A stretch of DNA of 64,000 nucleotides from contig CACNEM010000002.1 in the NCBI GenBank assembly GCA_902619495.1, positions 62,001 to 126,000 of the forward strand, given 5' to 3'. The DNA comes from an uncultured Pelagibacteraceae bacterium (GTDB lineage Bacteria; Pseudomonadota; Alphaproteobacteria; Pelagibacterales; Pelagibacteraceae). The translations under genes were made by a program, and so were the position numbers. Shown one piece after another: positions 56,357-64,000 of this stretch. The notes under the pieces are model-generated. The model was not told where the DNA came from, did not search any database, and saw nothing but the letters and a program-made list of their open reading frames with translations. Numbering within the stretch: position 1 is the stretch's first letter; each line of letters begins with the position of its first letter.

Positions 56357-57682
56357 TCACTTTTGCTCCACGTATGACTCAGTAAAATATTTGTTATAAA
56401 TAGATCTAGATAAACTCATTAAATCTGAATTTATTTTGTCTAATTTTTCCCTCATTAAAAAAAATTTTTTCCTTAATTTTTCTACCTTTTGCACTATTAA
56501 CATCTGTTCCTCCATTGATGTAATTGGAATTTTAAAAGATCTAATTCTACCTAAATTGAAATTTCCCGCCGCGGATCCTTTACTTGAGGTATTTTTATGA
56601 GCATATCTAATTCCATAAGGAGAATTAAATACTATTGCTAAAAATTCAGAAAGAATAAAATTTTTAAATAATTTAATTAACCCTAAACTAACATAGTAAC
56701 TAAATTCTATTTTTTTATCTATTACAGCAGCTTGACCAACATTCCCAACCCTCCCAACCAAAAGATCGCCTACTTCTGGTTTTTTATTTTTAATATTTTC
56801 TTGATAAGCTTTTTCGGTAATAAATTTATGATTTTCAGGCATAAATTTGAAAGGTTTTACATTTTGTGCAGATAAAAAAGGTCTACCTTCCTCAACATAT
56901 TGTGGAGTTTGATGTGTTCCATCAGTTATCAGCTTTGAAACGTCATATAACTCAATAATTCTCCAATTAGCTGGAACCGACAATTTATAATCATCCTGAA
57001 TTGAATTTTGTTTTTTAGCTAATTTATTTTTTACGTTTTTGTGAAAATTATCCTTTTCCTCTTGAAGCTTCTTTAAAATCTCATCAGGGTCAAAATTTTT
57101 TTCAAATTTAACTAACTTTCCCTCTATAGCTTCTTGTAAGACTGATGAACTAAGAGTTTCGATTTCATTATAGTTTAAATAAATTTTCTTGTACAAACTT
57201 TCAAATTTTAATTCAAATTCATTAATGCTATTAGCTATTTTAGATTGTGTGTTGAGGTCAGGAAGATTTATCTGTAATGGCAAAATATGCTTTGCTTTTA
57301 GCTCTTTTTTAATACCACCTGATGTTTGTTCGTTAAGAAGCTTTTTAAATTGATCACTCTTTAGAAAAAATTTTAAGTAATCAATATTTATTTCATTTTC
57401 ATTAAAACTGTACGAAGAATAGTGTATAGATGCTAAAATATCCTCATCACCTTTATAAACAGAAATTGCTCCTTTGTCAGCGTTGATACCCGAAATTACA
57501 AGATCATTTTTTTTTATTCTAATCATATTAGTGTTAGTAGTAGTCTCTTGATCTAGAAAAATATTTCCCTTAAAGTCTATTTTTTTAACTCTTCCTAAGT
57601 TAGAATTGTTTGCTTCAATTGGCTTAAGAACTTCTTTTCTATGAGATAAAATATCTTTAAATCTAATATTTTTAATTTTCAT
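56357..57682 (-). CDS. hsdS: Type I restriction-modification specificity subunit HsdS
   Basis: 441 residues in two halves. Each holds a target-recognition domain followed by a helical spacer: TRD1 about residues 1-150 with helix to 215, TRD2 about 235-410 with helix to the end. The second half starts 'VPANWRIIELYDVSKLITDG' and contains 'GRVGNVGQAAVIDKKIEFSY', both typical of HsdS. It sets the bipartite DNA target, which cannot be read from sequence. It starts inside the last 11 bases of hsdM. It is intact. Confidence 0.94.
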   Translation of the reverse strand: MKIKNIRFKDILSHRKEVLKPIEANNSNLGRVKKIDFKGNIFLDQETTTNTNMIRIKKNDLVISGINADKGAISVYKGDEDILASIHYSSYSFNENEINIDYLKFFLKSDQFKKLLNEQTSGGIKKELKAKHILPLQINLPDLNTQSKIANSINEFELKFESLYKKIYLNYNEIETLSSSVLQEAIEGKLVKFEKNFDPDEILKKLQEEKDNFHKNVKNKLAKKQNSIQDDYKLSVPANWRIIELYDVSKLITDGTHQTPQYVEEGRPFLSAQNVKPFKFMPENHKFITEKAYQENIKNKKPEVGDLLVGRVGNVGQAAVIDKKIEFSYYVSLGLIKLFKNFILSEFLAIVFNSPYGIRYAHKNTSSKGSAAGNFNLGRIRSFKIPITSMEEQMLIVQKVEKLRKKFFLMREKLDKINSDLMSLSRSIYNKYFTESYVEQK

Positions 57683-59108
57683 CTTTTAGATCCTCTTTAA
57701 TTTTTTTAAATTCAGATATCATTTGACTCAAAGAATTTTCCGTATTTTCTAATGCTTCATCAATACTCAAAATCTTTTTATTTTCTACTATATTTGGGTT
57801 TTTAATATCCAAATTAAAATTTTCTAAATCATTAATATTTACTTTCCAAGAAACCTCACTTTCCTCTCTATTTTTCCACCATTTAAAAACTTTATCGAAT
57901 TCATTAAATTGAATCTCTTTGGTTTTTGAATAACTTAATTGTCCTTCAGGTAATTTATGCTGATAGAACCAAATATCTTCTGTGGGCTTACCCTTATCAA
58001 AAAAGACTAAATTAGTAGGAACAGATGCAGGGAAGAAAGTTGTAGTAGGCATTCTTATAATAGTATGTACATTACAATCTTTTAAAAGTTTCTCTCTAAT
58101 CCTAACTCTGTAGCCCTCTCCTGTAATAGAGCCGTCAGGCAAAACTATAGCTGCCCGTCCATTCTTTTTTAAAAGTTTAATCATTAAAACAATAAATAGA
58201 TCAGCAGACTCTCTACATCTATAAGCAGAAGGGAAATTTGTTTCGACACCGTCAGCAATACTGGCACCAAATGGAGGATTTGCTAAAATTACATCGACCT
58301 GATCTTTATTGGAAATTTTGTTATATTCTATTTTTAAGCTATCTATATACTTGAGTCTTGGTTTATTTAAATCATGTAAAATAAGGTTCGTTAAACCAAG
58401 AACATAAGATACAGGTTTTAATTCCCATCCTTCAATTGAATTTTCTAAAACTGTTTCATCTTTAATTTTTTTAATATAATTTTTTCTTACAAAGTCTATT
58501 GCATTAGTTAAAAAACCACCAGTCCCACACGAAGGATCTAAAATCTTTTCTCCTAGCTTAGGTTTAATTATTTGTGTCATAAATTTAGTAATAGCTCTTG
58601 GAGTGTAAAACTCTCCTTTGTTTCCAGCATCTCGAAGTTCACGTAAAATTGATTCGTAAACATTTCCAAATAATTGTTTATCCTCTGAATTTTTAAAATC
58701 AAATCCATTTAGGTGATTAATTACTTTTCTAAGTTCATAACCTGATTTCATATAATTATTTGACCCATTAAAAACACTAGTAACAATTTCTGATAATTCT
58801 TTATTTTCCCTCACGTTAAGTTTTTTTAAATTAGCAAATAATCCTTTTTTTTCGTTGTCAATAAAACTTATTAATTCATCTCCGGTAATTCCCTCAGAAT
58901 TTGAAGCCCAATTTCTCCATTGAAACTTCTTTGGGATAATTGAGTGATAATTTTTATTAACCAATTCTAGTTCCTGATCTTTTTCATCTAAAATTTTAAG
59001 AAATAATAACCATCCTAATTGTTCCAATCTTTGCGCATCACCAGATACACCTCGATCTTGTCTCATTGTATTTCTAACGTTCTTTATTAAAGCAGAAATA
59101 TTACTCAT
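57672..59108 (-). CDS. hsdM: Type I restriction-modification DNA methyltransferase HsdM
   Basis: 478 residues. The N-terminal helical HsdM_N domain (about residues 1-130) is followed by an N6-adenine methyltransferase core. SAM-binding motif I is 'DPSCGTGGFL' (191-200) and catalytic motif IV is 'NPPF' (277-280). Between them, 'GEFYTPRAITKFM' is the usual HsdM lead-in. It overlaps hsdR by one base and hsdS by 11. It methylates the same target HsdS recognises and protects host DNA. Confidence 0.96.
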   Translation of the reverse strand: MSNISALIKNVRNTMRQDRGVSGDAQRLEQLGWLLFLKILDEKDQELELVNKNYHSIIPKKFQWRNWASNSEGITGDELISFIDNEKKGLFANLKKLNVRENKELSEIVTSVFNGSNNYMKSGYELRKVINHLNGFDFKNSEDKQLFGNVYESILRELRDAGNKGEFYTPRAITKFMTQIIKPKLGEKILDPSCGTGGFLTNAIDFVRKNYIKKIKDETVLENSIEGWELKPVSYVLGLTNLILHDLNKPRLKYIDSLKIEYNKISNKDQVDVILANPPFGASIADGVETNFPSAYRCRESADLFIVLMIKLLKKNGRAAIVLPDGSITGEGYRVRIREKLLKDCNVHTIIRMPTTTFFPASVPTNLVFFDKGKPTEDIWFYQHKLPEGQLSYSKTKEIQFNEFDKVFKWWKNREESEVSWKVNINDLENFNLDIKNPNIVENKKILSIDEALENTENSLSQMISEFKKIKEDLKDEN

Positions 59109-61432
59109 TATATTTGTTTATAAAGATTTTTTTTTAGATCGTTCAGAGCCAAATTGAATTTTTCTTTACCCCCGAAATACATCATTATCTCATGTGGAGT
59201 TCCTAATTTATTAATAGGCGCAATAGTGATAACTCTAGCATCTTCGATTTCAATTATTCCTAAATCAGAATATTTTTCCATTAAACAATCTAAAACTTTT
59301 TTTGCTTTATCTCCAAATTTTGTAAAATAATCTGTTTTTTTTACATTGGTTATACGTTCTTGCCTAGTTAGAGGTTTTTTCTCGTAAGCTACGTGACAAA
59401 TTAAATCAAATGGATCATAGTTTTTACCGATCATTTCCTGTAGAGGCTTAAACATAACTCCGTTATTTTCTAATTCATTAATAATAGTTTTCTTTTGATC
59501 TGACTTATTCCAATGATTTAAAAAATTATCTAATGACTTAAATTTTTCCGTTATACAACTTTTTGTATAATCTTTTAAACTTTTAGTAATTAATTTACCA
59601 TTAATGTCTAAATACTGAACACGCTCATTAATTAAAACAACCTCAACACCAGAAACAGTAATTTTTTTCCTTTTTTCTTTAATATCGTCATCTATCATAT
59701 TATCAGAAACGATTTCCCTACTATTAAAATCATTTTCATAATCTCCTATTAATTGATCTTCTGAATATTCAATTTGTTTTATGGGTTCTCCATCAAATTC
59801 TTTATCAGCAAATAATGAGGTTACATTTCTAAAGTCTAATATTGTAAAATAATATTTTTCAAAATCTTCATTAATTCTAGTGCCTCTTCCGATAATTTGT
59901 TTGAACTCAGTCATTGAACCAATGTTGCTGTCTAAAACTATCAATTTACATGTTTGAGCATCTACTCCTGTAGTTAACAGTTTTGATGTGGTAGCAATAA
60001 CAGGATATTTTTCTGATGGATCAATAAAATCATCTAATTTTTTTTTACCTTCATCGTTATCACCTGTAATTTGCATAACGTAGTTACTATTTTTTTTAAT
60101 CTCTTCCACATTGGCATTTACCAGTTTTTCCCTCATGCCTGCAGCATGTTCAATATCAGTACAAAATAGAATTGTTTTAGAGAATTGCCCTATACTTTTT
60201 AAATATTCAGTTATTTTTTTTGCAACTAACTCTCTTCTTTCTTCAATCACGATATTTTTATCAAAATCCAAAACATTATAAATTCTATCTTCTACTAAAT
60301 TTCCACTTTTGTCTTTAAAACCTTTAGGAGGTCTCCAACCTTCTGCATCAACATCCAAAGTAACTTTAACAACTTTATAAGGAGCTAAAAATCCATCATC
60401 TATTCCTTGTTTGAGTGAATAAGTGTAAAGTGGTTCTCCAAAATACTCTATATTAGATACGCTTCGTGTTTCTTTAGGAGTAGCTGTCATTCCTAAATGG
60501 TCAGCATCCTTAAAATATTCTAAAATTTCCCTCCATTTACTATCATCTCTCGCGCTACCTCTATGACATTCGTCAACTACAACTAAATCAAAAAAGTTTG
60601 GAGAAAATTGTTTAAAGGCATCATTATTTTGATTATCTGAAAGTCCTTGGTAAAGTGCTAAATAAACATTATAAGCTTTATCAATTTTTTTATTTTTAAT
60701 AGTCGTCATAGCCTCTTTAAAATGCCTAAAATCTCCACGAACTGTTTGATCTATTAAAGCATTTCTATCCGCTAAAAATAAAATTCTTTTTTTTTTACCA
60801 CTTTTCCATAAACGATAGATTATTTGAAATGCTGTATAAGTTTTACCTGTCCCAGTAGCCATCACCAACAAATGTCTTTTATTGTCAGTTTTTTTAGCTA
60901 TAGACTCCACTGTTTTGTTTATTGCAATTTGTTGATAATATCGAGGTTCTGGAGATTGAGAGTCCGAATAATAATCCTGTTCAACAATTTTATTTTCATC
61001 GTATGTAATATTTTTAAATTTTCTATATTTTTCCCATAAATCTTTAGGAGATGGGAAATTTTTTAAATTTAACGTATGTTCAATTTTATCTTTTGAGGTT
61101 TTGTCGTGAAAATAAAATTCCTCTCCATTAGAACTAAATACAAAAGGTATATCTAAAATTTCAGAGTAATTTAAAGCTTGTTGAATTCCATCTTTAGATG
61201 AAAACTCTTTCCTTTTAACCTCAATAATTGCTATTGGAATACCAGGTTTATAATAAAGAATATAATCTGCTCTTTTTTTTTCACCTCTTCTGTGACTTTT
61301 ACCGTCTACAATAACTTTGCCATTTGTAAATGTCACCTCTTCTCTAATTTGATCATGTAAATCCCAACCAGCTGAAATTAAATTAGGTGTTATATATTTA
61401 GTGCAAATATCTCGTTCGCTCAATTTTTCCAT
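59108..61432 (-). CDS. hsdR: Type I restriction endonuclease subunit HsdR
   Basis: 774 residues, close to the shorter EcoEI-type R subunits. The N-terminal nuclease domain holds Asp56 ('KRADYILY') and 'IIEVKRKEF' with Glu71 and Lys73, a PD-(D/E)xK site. Walker A is 'MATGTGKTYT' (GTGKT at 194-198) and the DEAD-box is 'VVVDECHRGSARDD' (DECH at 287-290). The late helicase motif is 'IGRGTRINEDF'. It translocates on and cleaves unmethylated DNA. It leads the hsdR-hsdM-hsdS transcript, read toward tRNA-Phe. No clear promoter was seen. Confidence 0.95.
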   Translation of the reverse strand: MEKLSERDICTKYITPNLISAGWDLHDQIREEVTFTNGKVIVDGKSHRRGEKKRADYILYYKPGIPIAIIEVKRKEFSSKDGIQQALNYSEILDIPFVFSSNGEEFYFHDKTSKDKIEHTLNLKNFPSPKDLWEKYRKFKNITYDENKIVEQDYYSDSQSPEPRYYQQIAINKTVESIAKKTDNKRHLLVMATGTGKTYTAFQIIYRLWKSGKKKRILFLADRNALIDQTVRGDFRHFKEAMTTIKNKKIDKAYNVYLALYQGLSDNQNNDAFKQFSPNFFDLVVVDECHRGSARDDSKWREILEYFKDADHLGMTATPKETRSVSNIEYFGEPLYTYSLKQGIDDGFLAPYKVVKVTLDVDAEGWRPPKGFKDKSGNLVEDRIYNVLDFDKNIVIEERRELVAKKITEYLKSIGQFSKTILFCTDIEHAAGMREKLVNANVEEIKKNSNYVMQITGDNDEGKKKLDDFIDPSEKYPVIATTSKLLTTGVDAQTCKLIVLDSNIGSMTEFKQIIGRGTRINEDFEKYYFTILDFRNVTSLFADKEFDGEPIKQIEYSEDQLIGDYENDFNSREIVSDNMIDDDIKEKRKKITVSGVEVVLINERVQYLDINGKLITKSLKDYTKSCITEKFKSLDNFLNHWNKSDQKKTIINELENNGVMFKPLQEMIGKNYDPFDLICHVAYEKKPLTRQERITNVKKTDYFTKFGDKAKKVLDCLMEKYSDLGIIEIEDARVITIAPINKLGTPHEIMMYFGGKEKFNLALNDLKKNLYKQI

Positions 61433-61545
61433 ATCAGTTGCATTAACCTACATTATTCTTGACTCTCTGTGGACTCAGTTGAAGGTCTATTTTGGAGATT
61501 TTTTCAAAATAAAATATATAATTTAAGCGGTTTTTACTGTAGCGT

Positions 61546-61598
61546 AGTACCCTGAAAAGGTATGTGTCGTAAGTGCGATTCTTACCAAGGCCACCACC
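61546..61598 (+). repeat. tRNA-Phe 3' remnant (attR-like)
   Basis: A perfect 53-bp copy of the 3' part of tRNA-Phe. It keeps the anticodon loop, the odd TGCGATT T-loop and CCA, but has no 5' acceptor strand or D-arm. It marks the right end of the restriction-modification islet. The photolyase frame can be extended leftwards through it, but this is an artefact. Confidence 0.92.
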
Positions 61599-61647
61599 TG
61601 CAAACAATGCACATCGATATTTGAAAATAAATTTGTTAAAATTTAAT

Positions 61648-63045
61648 ATGATAAATAATATTGGGCTTTTTTGGGTAAAAGATGATTTCAGGCTTAAAAA
61701 CAACTTAGCTTTAATCAAGGCTTCAAATAAACATGATCAAGTAGTTGCCTTTTACTTGTACAAGAAAAAAAAGTTTGAAAATCAGGAGGCTCAGAAATGG
61801 TGGGTTTCTAAATCACTACAAAATTTTAAGAGTTCTTTGAATAATTATAATATTGACCTTGAAATCATTAAAACTGAAACATACAGTTCTTTCTTTGAAA
61901 AACTCTTCACTAAAAAAAATTTTTCAATTTATTGGAATAAGACATATGAACCAAGTTACCTTAAATTCGATAAATATCTCTCAAAAAATTTTAAATTACA
62001 TAACATTGAGTATAAAATACTTAAAGGTAATATTTTAAATGAAATAGAAGATATTAAAAAGGGAGATGGATATCCCTTCAAGGTTTTTACACCTTATTGG
62101 AGAAATGCTGAAAAGTTTTACTTGGAAAAAATTCCAGCTAAAGAAAAAAAAGTAAAAAAAAGCAAAAAAAAAATTTCTTATTTTAAAGATACTATAAATG
62201 AAAACGAAATTTATCCTAAAAAAAAGTGGTTCAAAAAATTTGAAGAATATTGGAAACCATCTGAGGAAAATGCACTGAAAGAGCTTAAAAGTTTTATAAA
62301 AAATAAAATTGAAAATTATTCAGATGCAAGAAATTTTCCTAATGTGATTGGTACTTCAAAATTATCTCCTTATATTAAACATGGCCAGATACACGTAGAG
62401 ACCATATGGCAAGAGTGCATGAAAGTTAAAAAAAAAGGAGTTAATAAATTTTTAACAGAAATAGGCTGGAGAGAATTTAATCATACATTAATAAATAATT
62501 TTCCCCACATGTTAAAGGGGAACTATTCAAAAAAATTCGATCGATTTCCTTGGGAAAAAAACACAAAATATTTATCTGCATGGAAGAAAGGTTTAACGGG
62601 TTATCCAATTGTTGATGCGGGCATGAGAGAACTGTACTCAACTGGATGGATGCACAATAGGGTAAGAATGATAGTTGGGTCTTTTCTTGTAAAACATCTT
62701 CTTATCAACTGGACTGAAGGCGAAAAGCATTTTAAAAACTGTTTGCTTGACTACAACGAAGCAAATAATGTTTCTGGCTGGCAGTGGGTAGCAGGATGTG
62801 GTGCAGATGCGGCTCCTTACTTCAGAATTTTTAATCCAATTTTACAGGGAGAAAAATTTGATAAAGAAGGCAATTATGTAAAAAAATGGGTACCAGAATT
62901 AAAAAATATTCCAAAAAAGTTTTTACACAAACCATGGGAACTCAAAAATGATAAAGTTTTAAAATTGGGATCAGACTACCCAGAACCTATTGTTGTTCAT
63001 GAAAAAGCAAGATTAAAGGCTTTAAATGCATTTAAAAAAATTTAA
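61648..63045 (+). CDS. phrB: Deoxyribodipyrimidine photolyase, class I type
   Basis: About 465 residues. The N-terminal antenna domain begins 'IGLFWVKDDFRLKNNLALIK'. The FAD-binding helical domain includes 'TEIGWREFNHTLINNFPHM', 'YPIVDAGMRELYSTGWMHNR' and 'MIVGSFLVKHLLINWTEGE', typical of light-driven DNA photolyases of class I. A cryptochrome-like role cannot be fully excluded. The start is placed at ATG 61648, since the longer frame runs through the tRNA-Phe remnant. It is convergent with secA and two bases away. Confidence 0.88.
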   Translation: MINNIGLFWVKDDFRLKNNLALIKASNKHDQVVAFYLYKKKKFENQEAQKWWVSKSLQNFKSSLNNYNIDLEIIKTETYSSFFEKLFTKKNFSIYWNKTYEPSYLKFDKYLSKNFKLHNIEYKILKGNILNEIEDIKKGDGYPFKVFTPYWRNAEKFYLEKIPAKEKKVKKSKKKISYFKDTINENEIYPKKKWFKKFEEYWKPSEENALKELKSFIKNKIENYSDARNFPNVIGTSKLSPYIKHGQIHVETIWQECMKVKKKGVNKFLTEIGWREFNHTLINNFPHMLKGNYSKKFDRFPWEKNTKYLSAWKKGLTGYPIVDAGMRELYSTGWMHNRVRMIVGSFLVKHLLINWTEGEKHFKNCLLDYNEANNVSGWQWVAGCGADAAPYFRIFNPILQGEKFDKEGNYVKKWVPELKNIPKKFLHKPWELKNDKVLKLGSDYPEPIVVHEKARLKALNAFKKI

Positions 63046-63047
63046 AG

Positions 63048-64000
63048 TTAAATGTTACCGTGACAATACTTAAACTTTTTTCCTGAGCCACACGGGCACT
63101 TTTCATTTCTACCCACTTTCTGAAATTCATTTTTTTCATTACTTTCAATTTTATTTTTCTTATTTTCTTCAGGAGCAGATATTACAATATTTAAATTTAG
63201 CAGAAGTTTAATAATATCATTCTTAATTTTTATCAATAAACCTTCAAAAAGAACAAATGCCTCTTTCTTAAATTCTGAAAGTGGATCTTTTTGCCCATAT
63301 TGTCTTAAACCAATAACTTGCCTTAATTGCTCCAAATACTGAAGATGAGACCGCCATGAAAAATCAATAATTTGTAGAAAAATTTTTTTTTCAAGTATTT
63401 TATTTTGATCCTCACCTAAAATGCTAATTCTGGATTTTTGTTTTTCACTAAATAAATGATTCATTTCTTTAATAAAATCATTTTTTTCTTTTAATGCTAG
63501 CTTAGACAATCTTTCATCATTTAAAGAATTTCCTGTTATGTTTTTAATTTCAGTCAAATATTTTTCATCATTCGATTTTTTGTAATTATCTATGGACGCT
63601 TCTAAATCTTTTAATACTTCCTCAAAAAAATCACTTAATATCGTACTTATATTATCCTGCTTTAAAATTTTTAATCTTTGCGAAAAAACAACTTGTCTTT
63701 GATCGTTCATAACATCATCAAATTTTATTAAAGTTTTTCTAATATCAAAGTTCCTGCTCTCAACTTTTTTTTGAGCTCTTTCCATCGCTTTATTTATCCA
63801 CGGATGGTCGATTGATTCATTTTCTTTTAATCCAAGCTTTTTCAACATTCCATCTATTGAGTCTCCACCAAAAATTCTCATTAATTCATCTTGTAAGCTT
63901 ATAAAAAAAATTGATGCGCCTGGATCGCCCTGCCTTCCAGATCTCCCTCTTAATTGATTATCAATTCTTCTGCTTTCATGTCTTTCAGTTCCAATAATAT
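63048..64000 (-). CDS. secA: Preprotein translocase ATPase SecA, C-terminal part (partial)
   Basis: The gene runs off the right edge, and about 316 C-terminal residues are visible. 'GTERHESRRIDNQLRGRSGR' and 'QGDPG' are the late helicase motif of nucleotide-binding domain 2. They are followed by the helical scaffold and wing regions and a C-terminal zinc-binding tail 'VGRNEKCPCGSGKKFKYCHG' that binds SecB and lipid. The frame is open at the window edge, so the true start lies outside. With yidC here, much of the membrane-insertion machinery lies in this region. Confidence 0.97.
   Translation of the reverse strand, partial: IIGTERHESRRIDNQLRGRSGRQGDPGASIFFISLQDELMRIFGGDSIDGMLKKLGLKENESIDHPWINKAMERAQKKVESRNFDIRKTLIKFDDVMNDQRQVVFSQRLKILKQDNISTILSDFFEEVLKDLEASIDNYKKSNDEKYLTEIKNITGNSLNDERLSKLALKEKNDFIKEMNHLFSEKQKSRISILGEDQNKILEKKIFLQIIDFSWRSHLQYLEQLRQVIGLRQYGQKDPLSEFKKEAFVLFEGLLIKIKNDIIKLLLNLNIVISAPEENKKNKIESNEKNEFQKVGRNEKCPCGSGKKFKYCHGNI

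Larger units (their letters stand above)
56269..61598. mobile_element. tRNA-Phe islet carrying a type I restriction-modification system
   Basis: About 5.3 kb lies between the tRNA-Phe and its 3' copy. The only genes are hsdR, hsdM and hsdS on the minus strand. No integrase, excisionase or other mobility gene is present. Left (35 bp) and right (113 bp) margins are short and AT-rich. Perfect 53-bp repeats suggest a recent or still mobile insertion. The design parallels the tRNA-Ser islet. Confidence 0.85.

Noticed and set aside
56320-61545. Inside-end repeats in the tRNA-Phe islet like those of the tRNA-Ser islet
   Set aside because: I looked for a GGTCGTCG-type or other shared motif in the 35-bp left and 113-bp right margins. 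Only a short GACTC direct repeat in the right margin appears, too weak to report.
61573-61647. Longer photolyase start inside the tRNA-Phe remnant
   Set aside because: The extra 25 residues translate the tRNA 3' end. The family-typical N-terminus begins at 61648.
61443-61718. Minus-strand 91-codon frame over the tRNA-Phe remnant and photolyase start
   Set aside because: It is antisense of the tRNA copy and of the photolyase 5' region, with no protein-like composition or start signal.
1-64000. CRISPR arrays, insertion sequences, rRNA genes, replication origin
   Set aside because: No regularly spaced repeats, transposase genes, rRNA sequence or DnaA-box cluster were noticed. The rpmH-rnpA-yidD-yidC unit is often near oriC in other bacteria, but no dnaA is adjacent here.

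Overview
This window reads as a chromosomal segment of a streamlined marine alphaproteobacterium, most likely of the SAR11 clade (Pelagibacterales). The inference rests on strong AT bias throughout, gene spacing of a few bases or short overlaps, a class I lysyl-tRNA synthetase, and alphaproteobacterial neighbourhoods such as dnaJ-like/cobS/cobT beside bolA, and dcd-murA-DUF2948-hisD-infA. No database search was possible, so species-level placement is not claimed.

Layout from left to right. Positions 1-5000 carry the 3' end of an acetoacetyl-CoA synthetase, a histone-deacetylase-family hydrolase, a thiolase, an O-antigen-ligase-like protein, tRNA-Arg(ACG) and uppP. Positions 5000-13700 carry gltD-gltB, a sugar-epimerase-like SDR, an alpha/beta hydrolase and a glycosyltransferase. 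Positions 13700-23260 are a translation block: thrS, infC, rpmI, rplT, pheS, pheT, lepA, then a glycosyltransferase and tRNA-Ser(GGA).

A 2-kb islet (about 23190-25340) follows. It is bounded by tRNA-Ser and a perfect 77-bp copy of that tRNA's 3' part, and its only clear gene encodes an autotransporter-like surface protein. Next come an NlpC/P60 hydrolase with an AmpG-like permease and trkH, then lysS, pyrD, rpmB and a VUT-family transporter. These are followed by the CobT/CobS/J-domain/BolA neighbourhood, aroB-aroK, a small membrane protein with an exported protein of unknown function, and def-fmt-truA.

Positions 41942-49469 form one long minus-strand unit read rpmH-rnpA-yidD-yidC-argB-HAD-dapD-dapE-SET-glycosyltransferase. 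Positions 49520-56319 form a plus-strand unit: TVP38 protein, thioredoxin-domain protein, three small genes, dcd, murA, DUF2948, hisD, infA, tRNA-Phe(GAA).

A second islet (about 56270-61600) has the same design as the first. tRNA-Phe stands on the left, a perfect 53-bp copy of its 3' part on the right, and a complete type I restriction-modification system (hsdR, hsdM, hsdS) lies between them. A photolyase and the 3' part of secA close the window.

The most interesting signal is the pair of tRNA-bounded islets. Both lack a visible integrase, both leave the intact tRNA on the left, and in both the first base of the tRNA is the last base of the upstream gene's TAG stop codon. One carries a surface protein and the other a DNA-defence system, so both cargoes plausibly concern phage or cell contact. 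The first islet also has a 22-bp repeat just inside each end that looks like a recombinase arm site. The tRNA-Phe gene has changes at both positions of the normally conserved 18-55 tertiary pair.
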